This document shows positions 19,101 to 27,213 of a stretch of DNA of 64,000 nt, one piece after another. Each line of letters opens with the position of its first letter. Positions within the stretch are counted from its first letter, which is position 1. Position numbers and translations under genes: made by a program. The stretch is from Guptibacillus hwajinpoensis. GTDB lineage: Bacteria > Bacillota > Bacilli > Bacillales > Guptibacillaceae. The stretch covers positions 62,001-126,000 of the forward strand of contig NZ_SWFM01000007.1 of assembly GCF_005144865.1 (NCBI RefSeq), read 5' to 3'. Under the pieces are notes generated by a model that was not told the DNA's origin, made no database searches, and saw only the letters and a list, made by a program, of their open reading frames with translations.

Positions 19101-19304
19101 TCTAACTCTACGAATAACGACAATGCTGATAACAGTAGCAATTCTAATAGTAGTGGAAACAACAACTCTGGCAATACCAGTAATAATAGCTCTAATGGGA
19201 ATAATAGTGCGGATAGCCAGAACGGGAATACCACACCGAATAACAATACGAACAACCAGAACAATTCTGAAAGCACAGAAACTACGAATAACAGCAATCA
19301 ATGA
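16125..19304 (+). CDS. Class A penicillin-binding protein with FN3 domain and long Asn/Ser tail
   Basis: Bifunctional peptidoglycan synthase of 1059 residues. Order: a short cytoplasmic N-terminus, a membrane anchor at about 38-65, a GT51 glycosyltransferase with catalytic E126 in the EDEYFYDHDG motif and GGSTLTQQLVKN, then a transpeptidase with STMK (S494, K497), SYN in the ALERSYNVPAA block and KTGTGQ (K679-G681). A fibronectin type III domain follows (about 862-945). The end is a Lys/Glu/Pro-rich linker and then roughly 90 residues of almost pure Asn, Ser, Asp, Gly and Thr. GAGGGGGTATAGGA precedes the ATG. B. subtilis has no gene here between tyrS and acsA, although other bacilli do. It is related to PonA/PBP1. 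The tail probably spans the wall. Confidence 0.93.
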   Translation: MRELFSTVKQKWNAFIDRLQEYNILTGSRIAYKVVWNLFLIFLVLGLMGTFFAGGVGAGYFASLVKDEPIRSYDEMKRDVYNYEETSEVYFAGEVFLGNFRSDIERKEVELKDISPLLQKAVISTEDEYFYDHDGIVPKAIGRAVLQEVTNSEDRSGGSTLTQQLVKNQILTREVSFERKAKEMLLALRLENFFNKEEILEAYLNIVPYGRNASGNNIAGVQAASQGIFGVDASELSLPQAAFIAGIPKNPYTYTPFTNSGGVKEDLSAGIERMEFVLYRMYQEETITEEEYNKAIEYDVKKNLVKSSPSPVEKYPYLTFEIEDRAKKVLAQQIANEEGYDGKELAKSVDYYNQISYNANISAKSETEIAKDMGLKWKEVQKNSDIFVEFMDNAEKELRKNGYKIHTTINKKMYDAMNKARDQVLDNPNYFESPKSASVQDPETGELVNKEFPMQVGSILIENESGKILSFIGGRDFDVEQLNHATDAYRSNGSTMKPLLDYAPAMELGKVQPGYIIPDLPSNDMWLPKNYGLNYHGLVSARKALERSYNVPAARIYSKLDHYEATNYLIKMGFSTLTQADRSNASTSIGSLERGVSVEENTNAFGTFANGGKFVDAYMIDKIVDRNGNTIFKQETEPVDVFSPQTAYLTIDMMRDVIGQGTAQDIPSKLKFASDWAGKTGTGQSYKDAWFVAVNPNVSLGVWTGFDLEMSMNSNLYSKRNKNLWALFANAAYDANPEIMDPKDSFKMPTGIVRRSFCGISGKLASDLCQKAGLVQTDLFNAKYVPTEVDDSLTEGRYVVMNGNTYQALSTTPQEFVSSGVMIKEDYFSGVDLAQLLPSEFSDLNIVSEGTTAKENGKNPGAVGGVSISGSTLNWGASGESDIVGYRIYRAANGSNSFTKLGSIKSSDGSSFSIPSGAYAFYVTAVDVAGNESGPSAKVTTGDWSKKPEEKDSKEPKEPEEKPKPEEDGASDNGDSNDSSNNDSNESNDSEDSNSTNNDNADNSSNSNSSGNNNSGNTSNNSSNGNNSADSQNGNTTPNNNTNNQNNSESTETTNNSNQ

Positions 19305-19339
19305 AAAACAGCCTGCAGCAACTGCTGCAGGCTGTTTTT
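19305..19339. terminator. Bidirectional terminator between the PBP gene and acsA
   Basis: AAAAACAGCCTGCAGCA is mirrored by TGCTGCAGGCTGTTTTT, so both strands end in a T run. Confidence 0.92.
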
Positions 19340-19340
19340 A

Positions 19341-21056
19341 TTAATCTTCCATTGTTGATAAATCACCTGTAGGAAGGTCTAATTCCCACGCTTTTAAGAC
19401 GCGACGCATAATCTTACCGCTTCTTGTTTTCGGTAGCTTATCTCTAAATTCGATTTCGCGAGGTGCAGCATGTGCTGCAAGGCCCTTTTTAACGAAATTA
19501 CGAATCTCTTCCATAAGTTCATCTGACGGCTCATGCCCATCGCGTAGCGCAATAAAGGCTTTAATAATTTCACCGCGCACTGGATCAGGCTTACCAATAA
19601 CACCTGCTTCAGCAACCGCTGCATGCTCAACGAGCTTACTCTCAACTTCAAACGGTCCTACTCTCTCACCTGACGTCATGATCACGTCATCTACACGACC
19701 CTGGAACCAGTAGTATCCATCTTCATCTTTGTAAGCTGAATCACCTGACACGTACCAATCGCCTTTTAGGAAATAACTTTCATATTTCTCTGGACGATTC
19801 CAGATCGCCCGCATCATCGAAGGCCAACCCTTTTTAATTGCAAGATTCCCCATTCGATTAGGTGGCAGTTCATTTCCCTGATCGTCTACAATTGCAGCAT
19901 GAACACCTGGAATAGGTTTACCCATAGAACCTGGTTTAATTTCCATCGTAGGATAGTTACTAATGAGCTGAGCTCCTGTTTCTGTCATCCACCAGTTATC
20001 ATGAATGCGAAGCTCTAGTACTTTATTTCCCCATTTAATAACTTCTGGGTTTAACGGCTCCCCTACACTTAGAACGTGGCGTAATGATGAAAGATCATAA
20101 CGCTTTACGATTTCATCTCCCGCTCCCATAAGCATGCGGAATGCAGTTGGAGCACTATACCATACCGATACTTCATACTTCTCAATTGTTCCATACCAGT
20201 CATCCGGACTAAATCGTCCTCCACGAATCACGTTAGATGTTCCAGCGAGCCAAGGTGCAAATATACCGTAGGAAGTTCCAGTTACCCAACCTGGGTCTGC
20301 TGTACACCAGTAAACATCGTCCTCTTTAAGGTCGAGCACCCACTTTGCAGTTTGATAGTGCTGAATCATAGCGTTATGAACATGGAGAACGCCTTTAGGT
20401 TTTCCAGTCGATCCAGAAGTGTAATGAAGAATCATTCCGTCTTCGCGATCCACCCATTCAATTTTGAGCTTTTTATCCGCAGACTTGAAATGCTTATTAA
20501 AATCTAAATAAGGTCCTTCTTCTTTAATGTCATCTCCTACAAGTACTACGCTTTCAAGATTAGGTAGCTCTTCAACAGGGACACGCTCAAGAAGTTCAGG
20601 CGTCGTAACGAGTACTTTCGCCTCACTATCTTCAAGCCGATCTCGAACAGCACCTTCCATGAATGCTTCAAATAATGGACCAGCAATCGCACCTAGTTTA
20701 AGAGTACCTAGTAGGATAAAATACAGTTCAGGAGAACGTGGCATGAAGATAAATACCCTGTCTCCCTTTTCTACATTCACTTTCTTTAACACATTGCCAG
20801 CTTTGTTACTCATTGTTTTCATGTCATTATACGTATACTTCTCATCTCTTTTTGGGTCAGAAAAATACAGCGCTACTTTGTTTTTGCGATCGGACTCAGC
20901 GTGTTTATCAATTGCCTCATAGGCCATATTGACATTCCCTGTTTCATTCCAAGTAAATGCCTTTTCCACGTCTTTCCAATCAAAGTTCTCGTATGTAGCT
21001 TTATAATCCTGTAAATTGTGATTCCCTAATGTAGCAGAAAGCGGTTTCAATTCCAT
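19341..21056 (-). CDS. acsA: Acetyl-CoA synthetase
   Basis: AMP-forming acetate:CoA ligase of 571 residues, allowing growth on acetate. ANL motifs: HYTSGSTGKPKGVLH, the WWMTETGA block, YVSGDSAYKDEDGYYWFQGR and the catalytic lysine K548 in KTRSGKIMRR. That lysine is the residue acetylated by AcuA in B. subtilis, and acuA lies immediately divergent here, so substrate and modifier are neighbours. GGGAGGAAATTATTT precedes the ATG. An extended -10 (TGTTATACT) is on the minus strand around 21103-21095. Expression is expected to be under CcpA and lowered by glucose. Confidence 0.96.
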   Translation of the reverse strand: MELKPLSATLGNHNLQDYKATYENFDWKDVEKAFTWNETGNVNMAYEAIDKHAESDRKNKVALYFSDPKRDEKYTYNDMKTMSNKAGNVLKKVNVEKGDRVFIFMPRSPELYFILLGTLKLGAIAGPLFEAFMEGAVRDRLEDSEAKVLVTTPELLERVPVEELPNLESVVLVGDDIKEEGPYLDFNKHFKSADKKLKIEWVDREDGMILHYTSGSTGKPKGVLHVHNAMIQHYQTAKWVLDLKEDDVYWCTADPGWVTGTSYGIFAPWLAGTSNVIRGGRFSPDDWYGTIEKYEVSVWYSAPTAFRMLMGAGDEIVKRYDLSSLRHVLSVGEPLNPEVIKWGNKVLELRIHDNWWMTETGAQLISNYPTMEIKPGSMGKPIPGVHAAIVDDQGNELPPNRMGNLAIKKGWPSMMRAIWNRPEKYESYFLKGDWYVSGDSAYKDEDGYYWFQGRVDDVIMTSGERVGPFEVESKLVEHAAVAEAGVIGKPDPVRGEIIKAFIALRDGHEPSDELMEEIRNFVKKGLAAHAAPREIEFRDKLPKTRSGKIMRRVLKAWELDLPTGDLSTMED

Positions 21057-21094
21057 AAATAATTTCCTCCCTCTCCTTCATCTCTTTCCCTGAT

Positions 21095-21103
21095 AGTATA
21101 ACA
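21095..21103 (-). promoter_or_regulatory. Extended -10 promoter element of acsA
   Basis: Minus strand TGTTATACT, i.e. TG-n-TATACT, forty bases upstream of the acsA ATG. No good -35 is needed with an extended -10. Confidence 0.55.
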
Positions 21104-21150
21104 TAAATTCCTAATTTTTTAACAAATGACAAAACTTAACGAATTCGCAT

Positions 21151-21186
21151 TGAAACCCCTTACATTTTCTGCGTTTCATGTATAAT
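21151..21186 (+). promoter_or_regulatory. acuABC promoter with near-cre site
   Basis: TGAAACCCCTTACA (21151-21164) agrees with 13 of 14 cre positions. The mismatch is in the central CG, which matters for CcpA binding. TATAAT follows at 21181-21186, and the near-cre overlaps the -35 region. Confidence 0.5.
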
Positions 21187-21221
21187 AAGAGCTGAGGTCA
21201 TTATTAAAAGGTGGTGACTAG

Positions 21222-21854
21222 ATGGAACATAAGAAAACTTATAACGCAATTGAATGGAACACACCTCACGGAAAGTTAATTATTGAAGGGCCTATTTCAC
21301 CCGACCGACTTGCCTCCTATCATTTACATAGTGATCTGGTAGCCTTTCGTCCGCCGGTACAGCAACATAAAGCTCTCGTCGAAATAGCTGGACTTCCAGA
21401 AGGACGAGTGATTGTAGCAAGAGAGCGAGAGACTATTGTTGGCTATGTGACGTTTTTATATCCTGATCCACTCGAGCGGTGGTCAGAAGGAAATATGGAT
21501 GACCTACTAGAACTCGGTGCGATTGAAGTCATCCCTAAATATCGGAACGCTAAAGTTGGCAAAAGTCTGCTCAGAACATCATTTATGGATGATGCAATGA
21601 ATGATTACATTGTCATAACAACCGAATATTATTGGCATTGGGATCTTAAAGGAACCGGTCTATCCGTTTGGGATTATAGAAAGGTTATGGAGAAAATGAT
21701 GAATGCTGGAGGGCTTGAGTGGTATGCAACAGACGATCCAGAAATCAGTTCTCACCCAGCTAATTGTTTAATGGCAAAGATCGGAACAAGAATTGATCAG
21801 GAATCGATTCAAGCATTTGATCGACTTCGATTCCATAATCGCTTCATGTACTAA
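21222..21854 (+). CDS. acuA: AcuA: protein acetyltransferase acting on AcsA
   Basis: GNAT-family enzyme of 210 residues. In B. subtilis AcuA acetylates and thereby silences acetyl-CoA synthetase. The acetyl-CoA-binding region is recognisable as LGAIEVIPKYRNAKVGKSLL (about residues 105-124). First gene of acuABC and divergent from its target acsA, with 165 bp between the starts. AGGTGGTGACTAG precedes the ATG. A near-cre in the promoter suggests the operon is switched with carbon source. Confidence 0.93.
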   Translation: MEHKKTYNAIEWNTPHGKLIIEGPISPDRLASYHLHSDLVAFRPPVQQHKALVEIAGLPEGRVIVARERETIVGYVTFLYPDPLERWSEGNMDDLLELGAIEVIPKYRNAKVGKSLLRTSFMDDAMNDYIVITTEYYWHWDLKGTGLSVWDYRKVMEKMMNAGGLEWYATDDPEISSHPANCLMAKIGTRIDQESIQAFDRLRFHNRFMY

Positions 21855-21876
21855 GTTCGAAAAGGAGTGAAACAAG

Positions 21877-22524
21877 TTGCTCATAGAAGAAATTATGAAT
21901 CGAAACGTTTTTTCACTAGAAGAAAATCAGACTATAGCAGATGCGATTAAGATGATGCGAGAAAAGAATATCCGTCATCTTCCAATAGTTAATCAAAAAG
22001 GAGAGCTAACAGGAATTGTTTCTGATCGAGATATCAAGGATGCAAGTCCTTCGATATTGGACTCTGATCCGAATAAAGAAGTTCTCGAGTCTCCCCTCTC
22101 TTCTATTATGAAAAGAGACGTGATTACTGCACATCCACTAGATTTTGTTGAAGAGATTTCTACCATTTTTTATGAGCAACGAATAAGTTCAATTCCAATA
22201 GTTGATTCTCGAAAGGTTATCGGAATCGTTACTGAAACCGACATGTTACATACGTTGATACTCTTAACAGGAGCACATCAGCCAAGCTCTCACATCGAGG
22301 TTCAGGTAGCTAATGTATCTGGTAAACTGGCTGATATCACTCAGATTATTAGGAAGCGCAATGTTAACATTATTAGCGTATTAGTCTATCCATGTAGTCA
22401 TGATGAACAATATAAGAATATCGTCTTTCGCATTCAAACAATGAATCCAACTACAGTCGTAAATGATATTAAAAATGAGGGTTATGAAGTACTCTGGCCA
22501 AATTTGCCGGGTGTGAAAAAATGA
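21877..22524 (+). CDS. acuB: AcuB: CBS-pair and ACT domain protein
   Basis: A protein of 215 residues with two CBS motifs (about 1-60 and 80-130: MNRNVFSLEENQTIADAIKMM and MKRDVITAHPLDFVEEIS) followed by an ACT-type domain (about 140-205). CBS pairs usually bind adenine nucleotides, so it may sense energy or acetyl-CoA status for the AcuA/AcuC switch. Its precise function is not established in the family. TTG start after GGAGTGAAACAAG. Overlaps acuC by four bases (ATGA), which implies translational coupling. Confidence 0.92.
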   Translation: MLIEEIMNRNVFSLEENQTIADAIKMMREKNIRHLPIVNQKGELTGIVSDRDIKDASPSILDSDPNKEVLESPLSSIMKRDVITAHPLDFVEEISTIFYEQRISSIPIVDSRKVIGIVTETDMLHTLILLTGAHQPSSHIEVQVANVSGKLADITQIIRKRNVNIISVLVYPCSHDEQYKNIVFRIQTMNPTTVVNDIKNEGYEVLWPNLPGVKK

Positions 22525-23669
22525 AGTGTGACTCCCTTTTTGTTTACTCCACAGACTATTTAAACTATAAGTTCAGTGATGATCATCCGTTTAATCATAT
22601 TCGAGTAAAGCTAACACAAGATCTACTAACTGAAATAAATGCTTTTAATAGTGAAGAAATTATCGCCCCTCGCATTGCGACTGATCGTGAAATTTCTCTC
22701 ATTCATGACCCCGCTTATATCGAAGCTGTCAAAAAGGCAAGTATTGGAGAACTTCCATCAACAACTGCTGCAAACTATGGTCTAGGTACAGAAGACACCC
22801 CTATTTTTTCAAACATGCATGAAGCAAGCGCCCTCATTGTAGGCGGAACGCTAACTGCTGTTGATGCTGTTATGACTGGAAAGTCGACACATGCCTTAAA
22901 TATCGGGGGTGGGCTCCACCATGGATTTCGTGGGAAAGCCTCTGGTTTTTGCATATACAACGATAGTTCAATTGCAATAGAATATATGAAGCAAAAGTAC
23001 AATGCGAAGGTTCTTTACGTTGATACAGATGCACACCATGGTGATGGGGTACAGTGGGCATTCTACGATGATCCTAATGTTTGTACCCTATCAATACACG
23101 AAACAGGGCGATATTTATTTCCTGGGACAGGTAATCTTAATGAGAAAGGCCAGGGTAAAGGTTATGGCTTTTCTTTTAATGTTCCAATTGATGCTTTTAC
23201 AGAAGATGAATCATTTAAAGAAGTGTACGAAGCTTCTTTTCGCAAAGTCATTGAGTATTTTAAGCCGGATGTTATTCTAACCCAAAATGGTGCCGATGCT
23301 CATTATTACGACCCGTTAACTCATCTATCCGTTTCAATGGATACATACGAGTTCATTCCCAAACTTGCCCATGAACTTGCTCATGAATACTGTAATGGGA
23401 AATGGATTGCCGTCGGAGGTGGAGGGTATGATATATGGAGAGTTGTCCCTCGTGCATGGTCAAGAATTTGGCTTGAAATGAAAGGGCTTTCTGTGTCTGG
23501 AAGCCTTCCAAAAGCGTGGTTAGAACGATGGCAACCACATTCTCCACTTGAATTGCCGGCAAATTGGCATGATGAAAAAAATTTATATAAGCCAATTCCA
23601 AGGAAACAAGAAATTACAGAGAAAAATAAACTCACAGTTGAACGTGCGCTTTATCAAATTGTTAATTAA
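22521..23669 (+). CDS. acuC: AcuC: class I histone-deacetylase-like protein deacetylase
   Basis: Zinc-dependent deacylase of 382 residues that in B. subtilis removes acetyl from AcsA. The active-site signatures are GGGLHHGFRGKASGFC (catalytic His pair), DTDAHHGDGVQWAF (zinc ligands) and NGADAHYYDPL. Together with AcuA it forms a reversible switch on acetyl-CoA synthetase. The motPS genes found next in B. subtilis are missing here, so the acuC and ccpA ends face each other over one shared terminator. Confidence 0.95.
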   Translation: MKCDSLFVYSTDYLNYKFSDDHPFNHIRVKLTQDLLTEINAFNSEEIIAPRIATDREISLIHDPAYIEAVKKASIGELPSTTAANYGLGTEDTPIFSNMHEASALIVGGTLTAVDAVMTGKSTHALNIGGGLHHGFRGKASGFCIYNDSSIAIEYMKQKYNAKVLYVDTDAHHGDGVQWAFYDDPNVCTLSIHETGRYLFPGTGNLNEKGQGKGYGFSFNVPIDAFTEDESFKEVYEASFRKVIEYFKPDVILTQNGADAHYYDPLTHLSVSMDTYEFIPKLAHELAHEYCNGKWIAVGGGGYDIWRVVPRAWSRIWLEMKGLSVSGSLPKAWLERWQPHSPLELPANWHDEKNLYKPIPRKQEITEKNKLTVERALYQIVN

Positions 23670-23672
23670 ATC

Positions 23673-23700
23673 AAAAAAACGAGCCACTCGGCTCGTTTTT
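23673..23700. terminator. Bidirectional terminator between acuC and ccpA
   Basis: AAAAACGAGCC ACTC GGCTCGTTTTT, symmetric on both strands. Confidence 0.93.
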
Positions 23701-23704
23701 GCTA

Positions 23705-24715
23705 TTATTCTTCGTTATGCATTGTTGAATTGCGATGTTGTAAACGGTGAGGAAGAACAACAGTTTGATCTTCAACCGTTTCTTTGTTCATTAGCTTCGT
23801 TAGTAGACGCATGGCAACGGCACCAATATCATACATTGGTTGGACAACCGTAGAAAGCGTTGGACGGACCATTGTGGCAAGTCTAGTGTTATCAAATCCA
23901 ACTACTTCGAAATCTTCAGGTACATTATATCCGTTGTCCTGAGCTGCATGAATGACGCCTAGTGCCATTTCATCCGTACCAGCAAAGATAGCTGTAGGTT
24001 TCTCATTTTGCTCAAGGAAGCCCTCCATTGCTTCTATACCTGAATCATAGGTGTAGTCTCCAATAGCAACACAATCTTCGTTAACTTGCATACCTGCATC
24101 CTCAAGTGCTTTTCGATAGCCAAGGAATTTCTCTTCGCCATTAATTGGATCTTCTAGTGGTCCACTAACAAGACCAATTTTTTTATGACCTTTGTTAATA
24201 AACTCGGTCACAAGTTCGTATGCCGCTTTTTGATAATCAATATTAACAGAAGGGATTTCCTGTCCTTTTTCAAGTGTTGCAGCTAATACGATCGGAACAG
24301 GAGAGCGCTTAAATTCTTCTACATGCTCTTCAGTAATTTTACCACCCATGAATACAATACCATCTACTTGTTTACCTAGCATTGTATTAAGAAGATGAAT
24401 TTCTTTTTCTTTATTTTGATCTGAGTTACTTAGAATAATATTATATTTATACATGGTCGCAATGTCTTCAATTCCACGAGCTAACTCTGCGAAGAAAATA
24501 CTCGAAATATCGGGAATAATAACCCCAACTGTTGTCGTTTTCTTACTAGCTAGTCCTCTTGCTACTGCGTTTGGACGATATCCTAGTCTCTCAATTGCCT
24601 CAAGAACTTTTTTTCTAGTGGCAGGTTTTACATTTGGATTACCATTCACAACTCTTGATACAGTTGCCATTGATACTCCTGCTTCTTTTGCTACATCATA
24701 AATCGTTGTATTCAC
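23705..24715 (-). CDS. ccpA: CcpA: catabolite control protein A
   Basis: LacI/GalR-family regulator of 336 residues. The N-terminal HTH ([20 protein letters not shown], residues 4-23) and the hinge helix [11 protein letters not shown] are followed by the periplasmic-binding-like core that binds HPr-Ser-P. It represses or activates genes at cre sites. Such sites or near-sites occur in this window at the fru operon, megL and acuA. GTG start with GAAGGAGGATCATT upstream. Its own SigA promoter is visible at 24757-24785. Confidence 0.97.
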   Translation of the reverse strand: MNTTIYDVAKEAGVSMATVSRVVNGNPNVKPATRKKVLEAIERLGYRPNAVARGLASKKTTTVGVIIPDISSIFFAELARGIEDIATMYKYNIILSNSDQNKEKEIHLLNTMLGKQVDGIVFMGGKITEEHVEEFKRSPVPIVLAATLEKGQEIPSVNIDYQKAAYELVTEFINKGHKKIGLVSGPLEDPINGEEKFLGYRKALEDAGMQVNEDCVAIGDYTYDSGIEAMEGFLEQNEKPTAIFAGTDEMALGVIHAAQDNGYNVPEDFEVVGFDNTRLATMVRPTLSTVVQPMYDIGAVAMRLLTKLMNKETVEDQTVVLPHRLQHRNSTMHNEE

Positions 24716-24756
24716 AATGATCCTCCTTCATGCTCTTTCGGACTTTAATTTACTTA

Positions 24757-24785
24757 ATGATACGATACTATTTGTTTGACTGCAA
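24757..24785 (-). promoter_or_regulatory. SigA promoter of ccpA
   Basis: Minus strand TTGCAG (24785-24780), a 17-base spacer, TATCAT (24762-24757). Outside this promoter I see nothing definite in the 370-bp gap 24716-25087. A TTGACA at about 24938 has no matching -10. Confidence 0.7.
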
Positions 24786-25071
24786 ACGTTAACCTTATAT
24801 CTACTACCGCTAATAAACAGGTCTTTGAATATGTCTGTCATCCTCTTCAAGTGGTATGTAAACTATTTCACAAATACATACTTTATTAAAGATAGCATAT
24901 TTACTCACTTTTTGCTTTAATTAAGAACCAATTTTTATTGACAATATAGTAAACCTAATCAAAAACTAACTATATGTTATATGATGACACGTATACATTG
25001 TTTTATTCAATCTTTAATGAGTAGATGGACTTTTCATTCTATCATTCAATCATTAATGCAGCATTTTAAGC

Positions 25072-25101
25072 AAAAAAAACCTTCTACTTATAAAGTAGAA
25101 G
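25072..25101 (-). terminator. Terminator of aroA
   Basis: CCTTCTACTTTA stem over a short loop, then eight T on the minus strand. Confidence 0.88.
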
Positions 25102-26188
25102 GTGTAGCTTTTGCAGGATTAAATAACCCGCTCGTTTTTAGATCGTCTACAAATTTCTCGTATTGTGGAATATCTAGCTGCTGAGCTGCATCCGATAAGG
25201 CAACCGCTGGGTCTGGATGAACTTCAACCATGATACCATCAGCACCAATCGCAAGTCCTGCCTTAGCTGCTGGGAGAAGAAGATCTTTACGTCCAGTCGA
25301 ATGTGTTACGTCAACTAATACTGGTAAATGAGTTTCCTGCTTAAGGATTGGAACAGCCGTAATATCTAGCGTATTACGCGTTGCTTTCTCATACGTTCTA
25401 ATTCCTCTTTCACAAAGCATAACCTGAGTATTACCATTGGACACAATGTATTCTGCTGCGTTAATAAACTCTTGAATAGTAGCAGACAATCCTCTCTTAA
25501 GAAGAACCGGTTTGTCTACAGAACCTGCTGCTTTAAGAAGTTCAAAGTTCTGCATGTTTCTAGCACCAATCTGGATAACGTCAACGTACTTAACAGCCAT
25601 TTCAATATCCGCTGGATTTACAATTTCACTAACAACTGCAAGATCGTATTCATCAGCAACTTGCTTGAGGATTTTCAGGCCTTCTTCACCAAGCCCCTGG
25701 AAATCATAAGGTGATGTACGCGGCTTGAATGCTCCTCCACGAAGCATTTTGAAGCCTTGCTTCTTAACAGCTTTTGCAACTTCAGCAACCTGCTCGTAGC
25801 TTTCAACTGCACATGGTCCAGAAATAAGAACTTGCCCACCGTCTCCGATTTTCTCGCCTTTAATGTCGATTACAGTGTTATCTGGTTGACGCTTTCTTGA
25901 TACTAACAGTGCTTTACGGTGATCATCTTCTTGAAGTTCAAGGCTTGCCTTAAAAATCTCTTTGAAAATATGTTGAAGAGTGGAAGTGTCAAACGGTCCA
26001 CGATTTTTCTCTGAAAGCAAGTCGAGCATCTTACGTTCACGGACAGGATCGAAACGATTAATCCCCTGTGCTTTCTTTACTCTACCTATCTCTTTAGCCA
26101 ACTCTGCTCGTTCATTAATTAAATCAAGCAGCTGTAGGTTAATCTCGTCTAATTTCTCTCTCAACTCATCAATCTGGATATTCGCCAT
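25088..26188 (-). CDS. aroA: Bifunctional chorismate mutase / DAHP synthase
   Basis: Fusion of 366 residues. Residues 1-85 are an AroQ-type chorismate mutase ([20 protein letters not shown], then [23 protein letters not shown] segment), and about 110-360 a class I-beta DAHP synthase ([38 protein letters not shown]). It joins phosphoenolpyruvate and erythrose-4-P at the start of aromatic synthesis. The mutase domain acts as the sensor for feedback by chorismate or prephenate. Usual gene order next to ccpA and ytxJ. Confidence 0.96.
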   Translation of the reverse strand: MANIQIDELREKLDEINLQLLDLINERAELAKEIGRVKKAQGINRFDPVRERKMLDLLSEKNRGPFDTSTLQHIFKEIFKASLELQEDDHRKALLVSRKRQPDNTVIDIKGEKIGDGGQVLISGPCAVESYEQVAEVAKAVKKQGFKMLRGGAFKPRTSPYDFQGLGEEGLKILKQVADEYDLAVVSEIVNPADIEMAVKYVDVIQIGARNMQNFELLKAAGSVDKPVLLKRGLSATIQEFINAAEYIVSNGNTQVMLCERGIRTYEKATRNTLDITAVPILKQETHLPVLVDVTHSTGRKDLLLPAAKAGLAIGADGIMVEVHPDPAVALSDAAQQLDIPQYEKFVDDLKTSGLFNPAKATPSTL

Positions 26189-26226
26189 ACTATCTCCACT
26201 CCTTATCTGTTTAGGTGATTAGGGTC

Positions 26227-26255
26227 ATTATATACGATCAAAAATAAAATGTCAC
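26227..26255 (-). promoter_or_regulatory. SigA promoter of aroA
   Basis: Minus strand GTGACA (26255-26250), a 17-base spacer, TATAAT (26232-26227). Confidence 0.78.
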
Positions 26256-26303
26256 TACTTTTCTTTTAATTCTTAAACGCTTTTAAGCATTAAACCATGT
26301 CAG

Positions 26304-26340
26304 TGAAATAAAAACGGCTTGTAATGAGCCGTTTTATTTC
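26304..26340 (-). terminator. Terminator of ytxJ
   Basis: A long palindrome, GAAATAAAACGGCT with its complement around TTAC. It includes the ytxJ stop codon and gives a T-rich tail. Confidence 0.85.
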
Positions 26341-26669
26341 AAATATTGTTTAGTAGCCTCTGATAATGAAGAATATGTGATTCGCCAGTGTGAATCATTC
26401 CACACAACATGATCCCCATTAAAGACAAGCGCCTGAGGTGACTGGTGTTTAACGCCAGATGCATCAGCAATTTCTCCTGATAGTTCTCTTGATTCTTGGA
26501 CATTTAAATAGTAAACTTCTTGGCTTATATCCTGAGAAAACTTCTCGAATTCTTCGAATGCTTGAGCACTAATTGGACACGTTGTACTATTTTTAAAAAG
26601 TAGAAATGAATTATTGTTTTCTTTCACACGTTTAAATTCTTCAAAAGTAGATAGTTTCGTTATAGCCAT
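26334..26669 (-). CDS. ytxJ: YtxJ: bacillithiol-system redox-active protein
   Basis: Thioredoxin-fold protein of 111 residues with a single active-site cysteine (C31 in KNSTTCPISAQ), the monothiol bacilliredoxin pattern. It probably removes bacillithiol from protein thiols in the cytoplasm. The cis-proline region HQSPQALVF is present. In B. subtilis it is the last gene of ytxGHJ. Here a terminator (26725-26756) and a TATAAT (26705-26700) lie before it, so it can be transcribed separately. AAAGGGGATTTACAC precedes the ATG. Confidence 0.9.
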   Translation of the reverse strand: MAITKLSTFEEFKRVKENNNSFLLFKNSTTCPISAQAFEEFEKFSQDISQEVYYLNVQESRELSGEIADASGVKHQSPQALVFNGDHVVWNDSHWRITYSSLSEATKQYLK

Positions 26670-26699
26670 GTGTAAATCCCCTTTCTGATTTCTATGTCT

Positions 26700-26705
26700 A
26701 TTATA
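26700..26705 (-). promoter_or_regulatory. -10 box of a separate ytxJ promoter
   Basis: Minus strand TATAAT with TTTCAT sixteen bases upstream. It follows directly after the ytxH terminator. Confidence 0.5.
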
Positions 26706-26724
26706 AAAGAAAGCAATGGAAATG

Positions 26725-26756
26725 AAAAAGAAGAAGCATTATGCTTCTTCTTTTTC
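26725..26756 (-). terminator. Terminator between ytxH and ytxJ
   Basis: AAAGAAGAAGCAT mirrored by ATGCTTCTTCTTT, T-rich at both ends. Confidence 0.82.
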
Positions 26757-26773
26757 GATCTGTGTTCTTCTTA

Positions 26774-27202
26774 TTAAGGCTTAGTTGGGTTCTCCATTGA
26801 CGCTGGTTCTTCTTCAGAGAAATGATCATTAAGGTCCTGCTGGAAGCTTTCAACATCCTCGTCAGCCTGTCCACGAATAGCATCATTTTCTTCCGTTTCT
26901 AAATTTCTGTCTTTGATTTTGGATACAAGGTTATTTGATTGATCAGAAACCTGCTTGTAAATCGTATTGGATTTCTCTTTGGCACGGTTAGCGAAATCTG
27001 AGCTACGCTCTACTGCTGAATCGCGGAATTGAGATGTCTTTTCTTTAACTACACCAGCTTGTTGGTTAAGGTCGCTTCTAAGCTCTTTACCAGACTTAGG
27101 TGCAGATAATAAAGCAGCCGCAGCCCCTACAATTCCACCGATTAATGAGCCAATGATAAAATCCTTAGTATTGATGTTGTTGTTATTGTTGTTGTCTGAC
27201 AT
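26774..27202 (-). CDS. ytxH: YtxH: general-stress-type small protein
   Basis: A protein of 142 residues with the YtxH/gas-vesicle-like hallmark at the N-terminus: a glycine- and alanine-rich hydrophobic segment FIIGSLIGGIVGAAAALLSAP, then a KSGKELRSDLNQQ helix and a long charged amphipathic region. The Asn-rich leader (DNNNNNNINTK) is unusual. Function is unknown, and the family is induced by general stress in B. subtilis. It is 11 bases downstream of ytxG in a predicted SigB operon. Confidence 0.88.
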   Translation of the reverse strand: MSDNNNNNNINTKDFIIGSLIGGIVGAAAALLSAPKSGKELRSDLNQQAGVVKEKTSQFRDSAVERSSDFANRAKEKSNTIYKQVSDQSNNLVSKIKDRNLETEENDAIRGQADEDVESFQQDLNDHFSEEEPASMENPTKP

Positions 27203-27213
27203 ATAAATACCTC

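Noticed and set aside
18887..19344. Long open frames on both strands over the end of the PBP gene (Leu/Val-rich on minus, Ile/Thr-rich in the +2 frame)
   Set aside because: They are mirror translations of the Asn/Ser-rich tail. Low-complexity AAT/AGC codons avoid stops in several frames. The PBP frame continues through and has the domain evidence.
24938..24990. TTGACA in the ccpA-aroA gap as a promoter
   Set aside because: No -10 box occurs at 16-18 bases, and no plus-strand gene follows. The frame at 24981-25184 is a shadow of the aroA 3' end.
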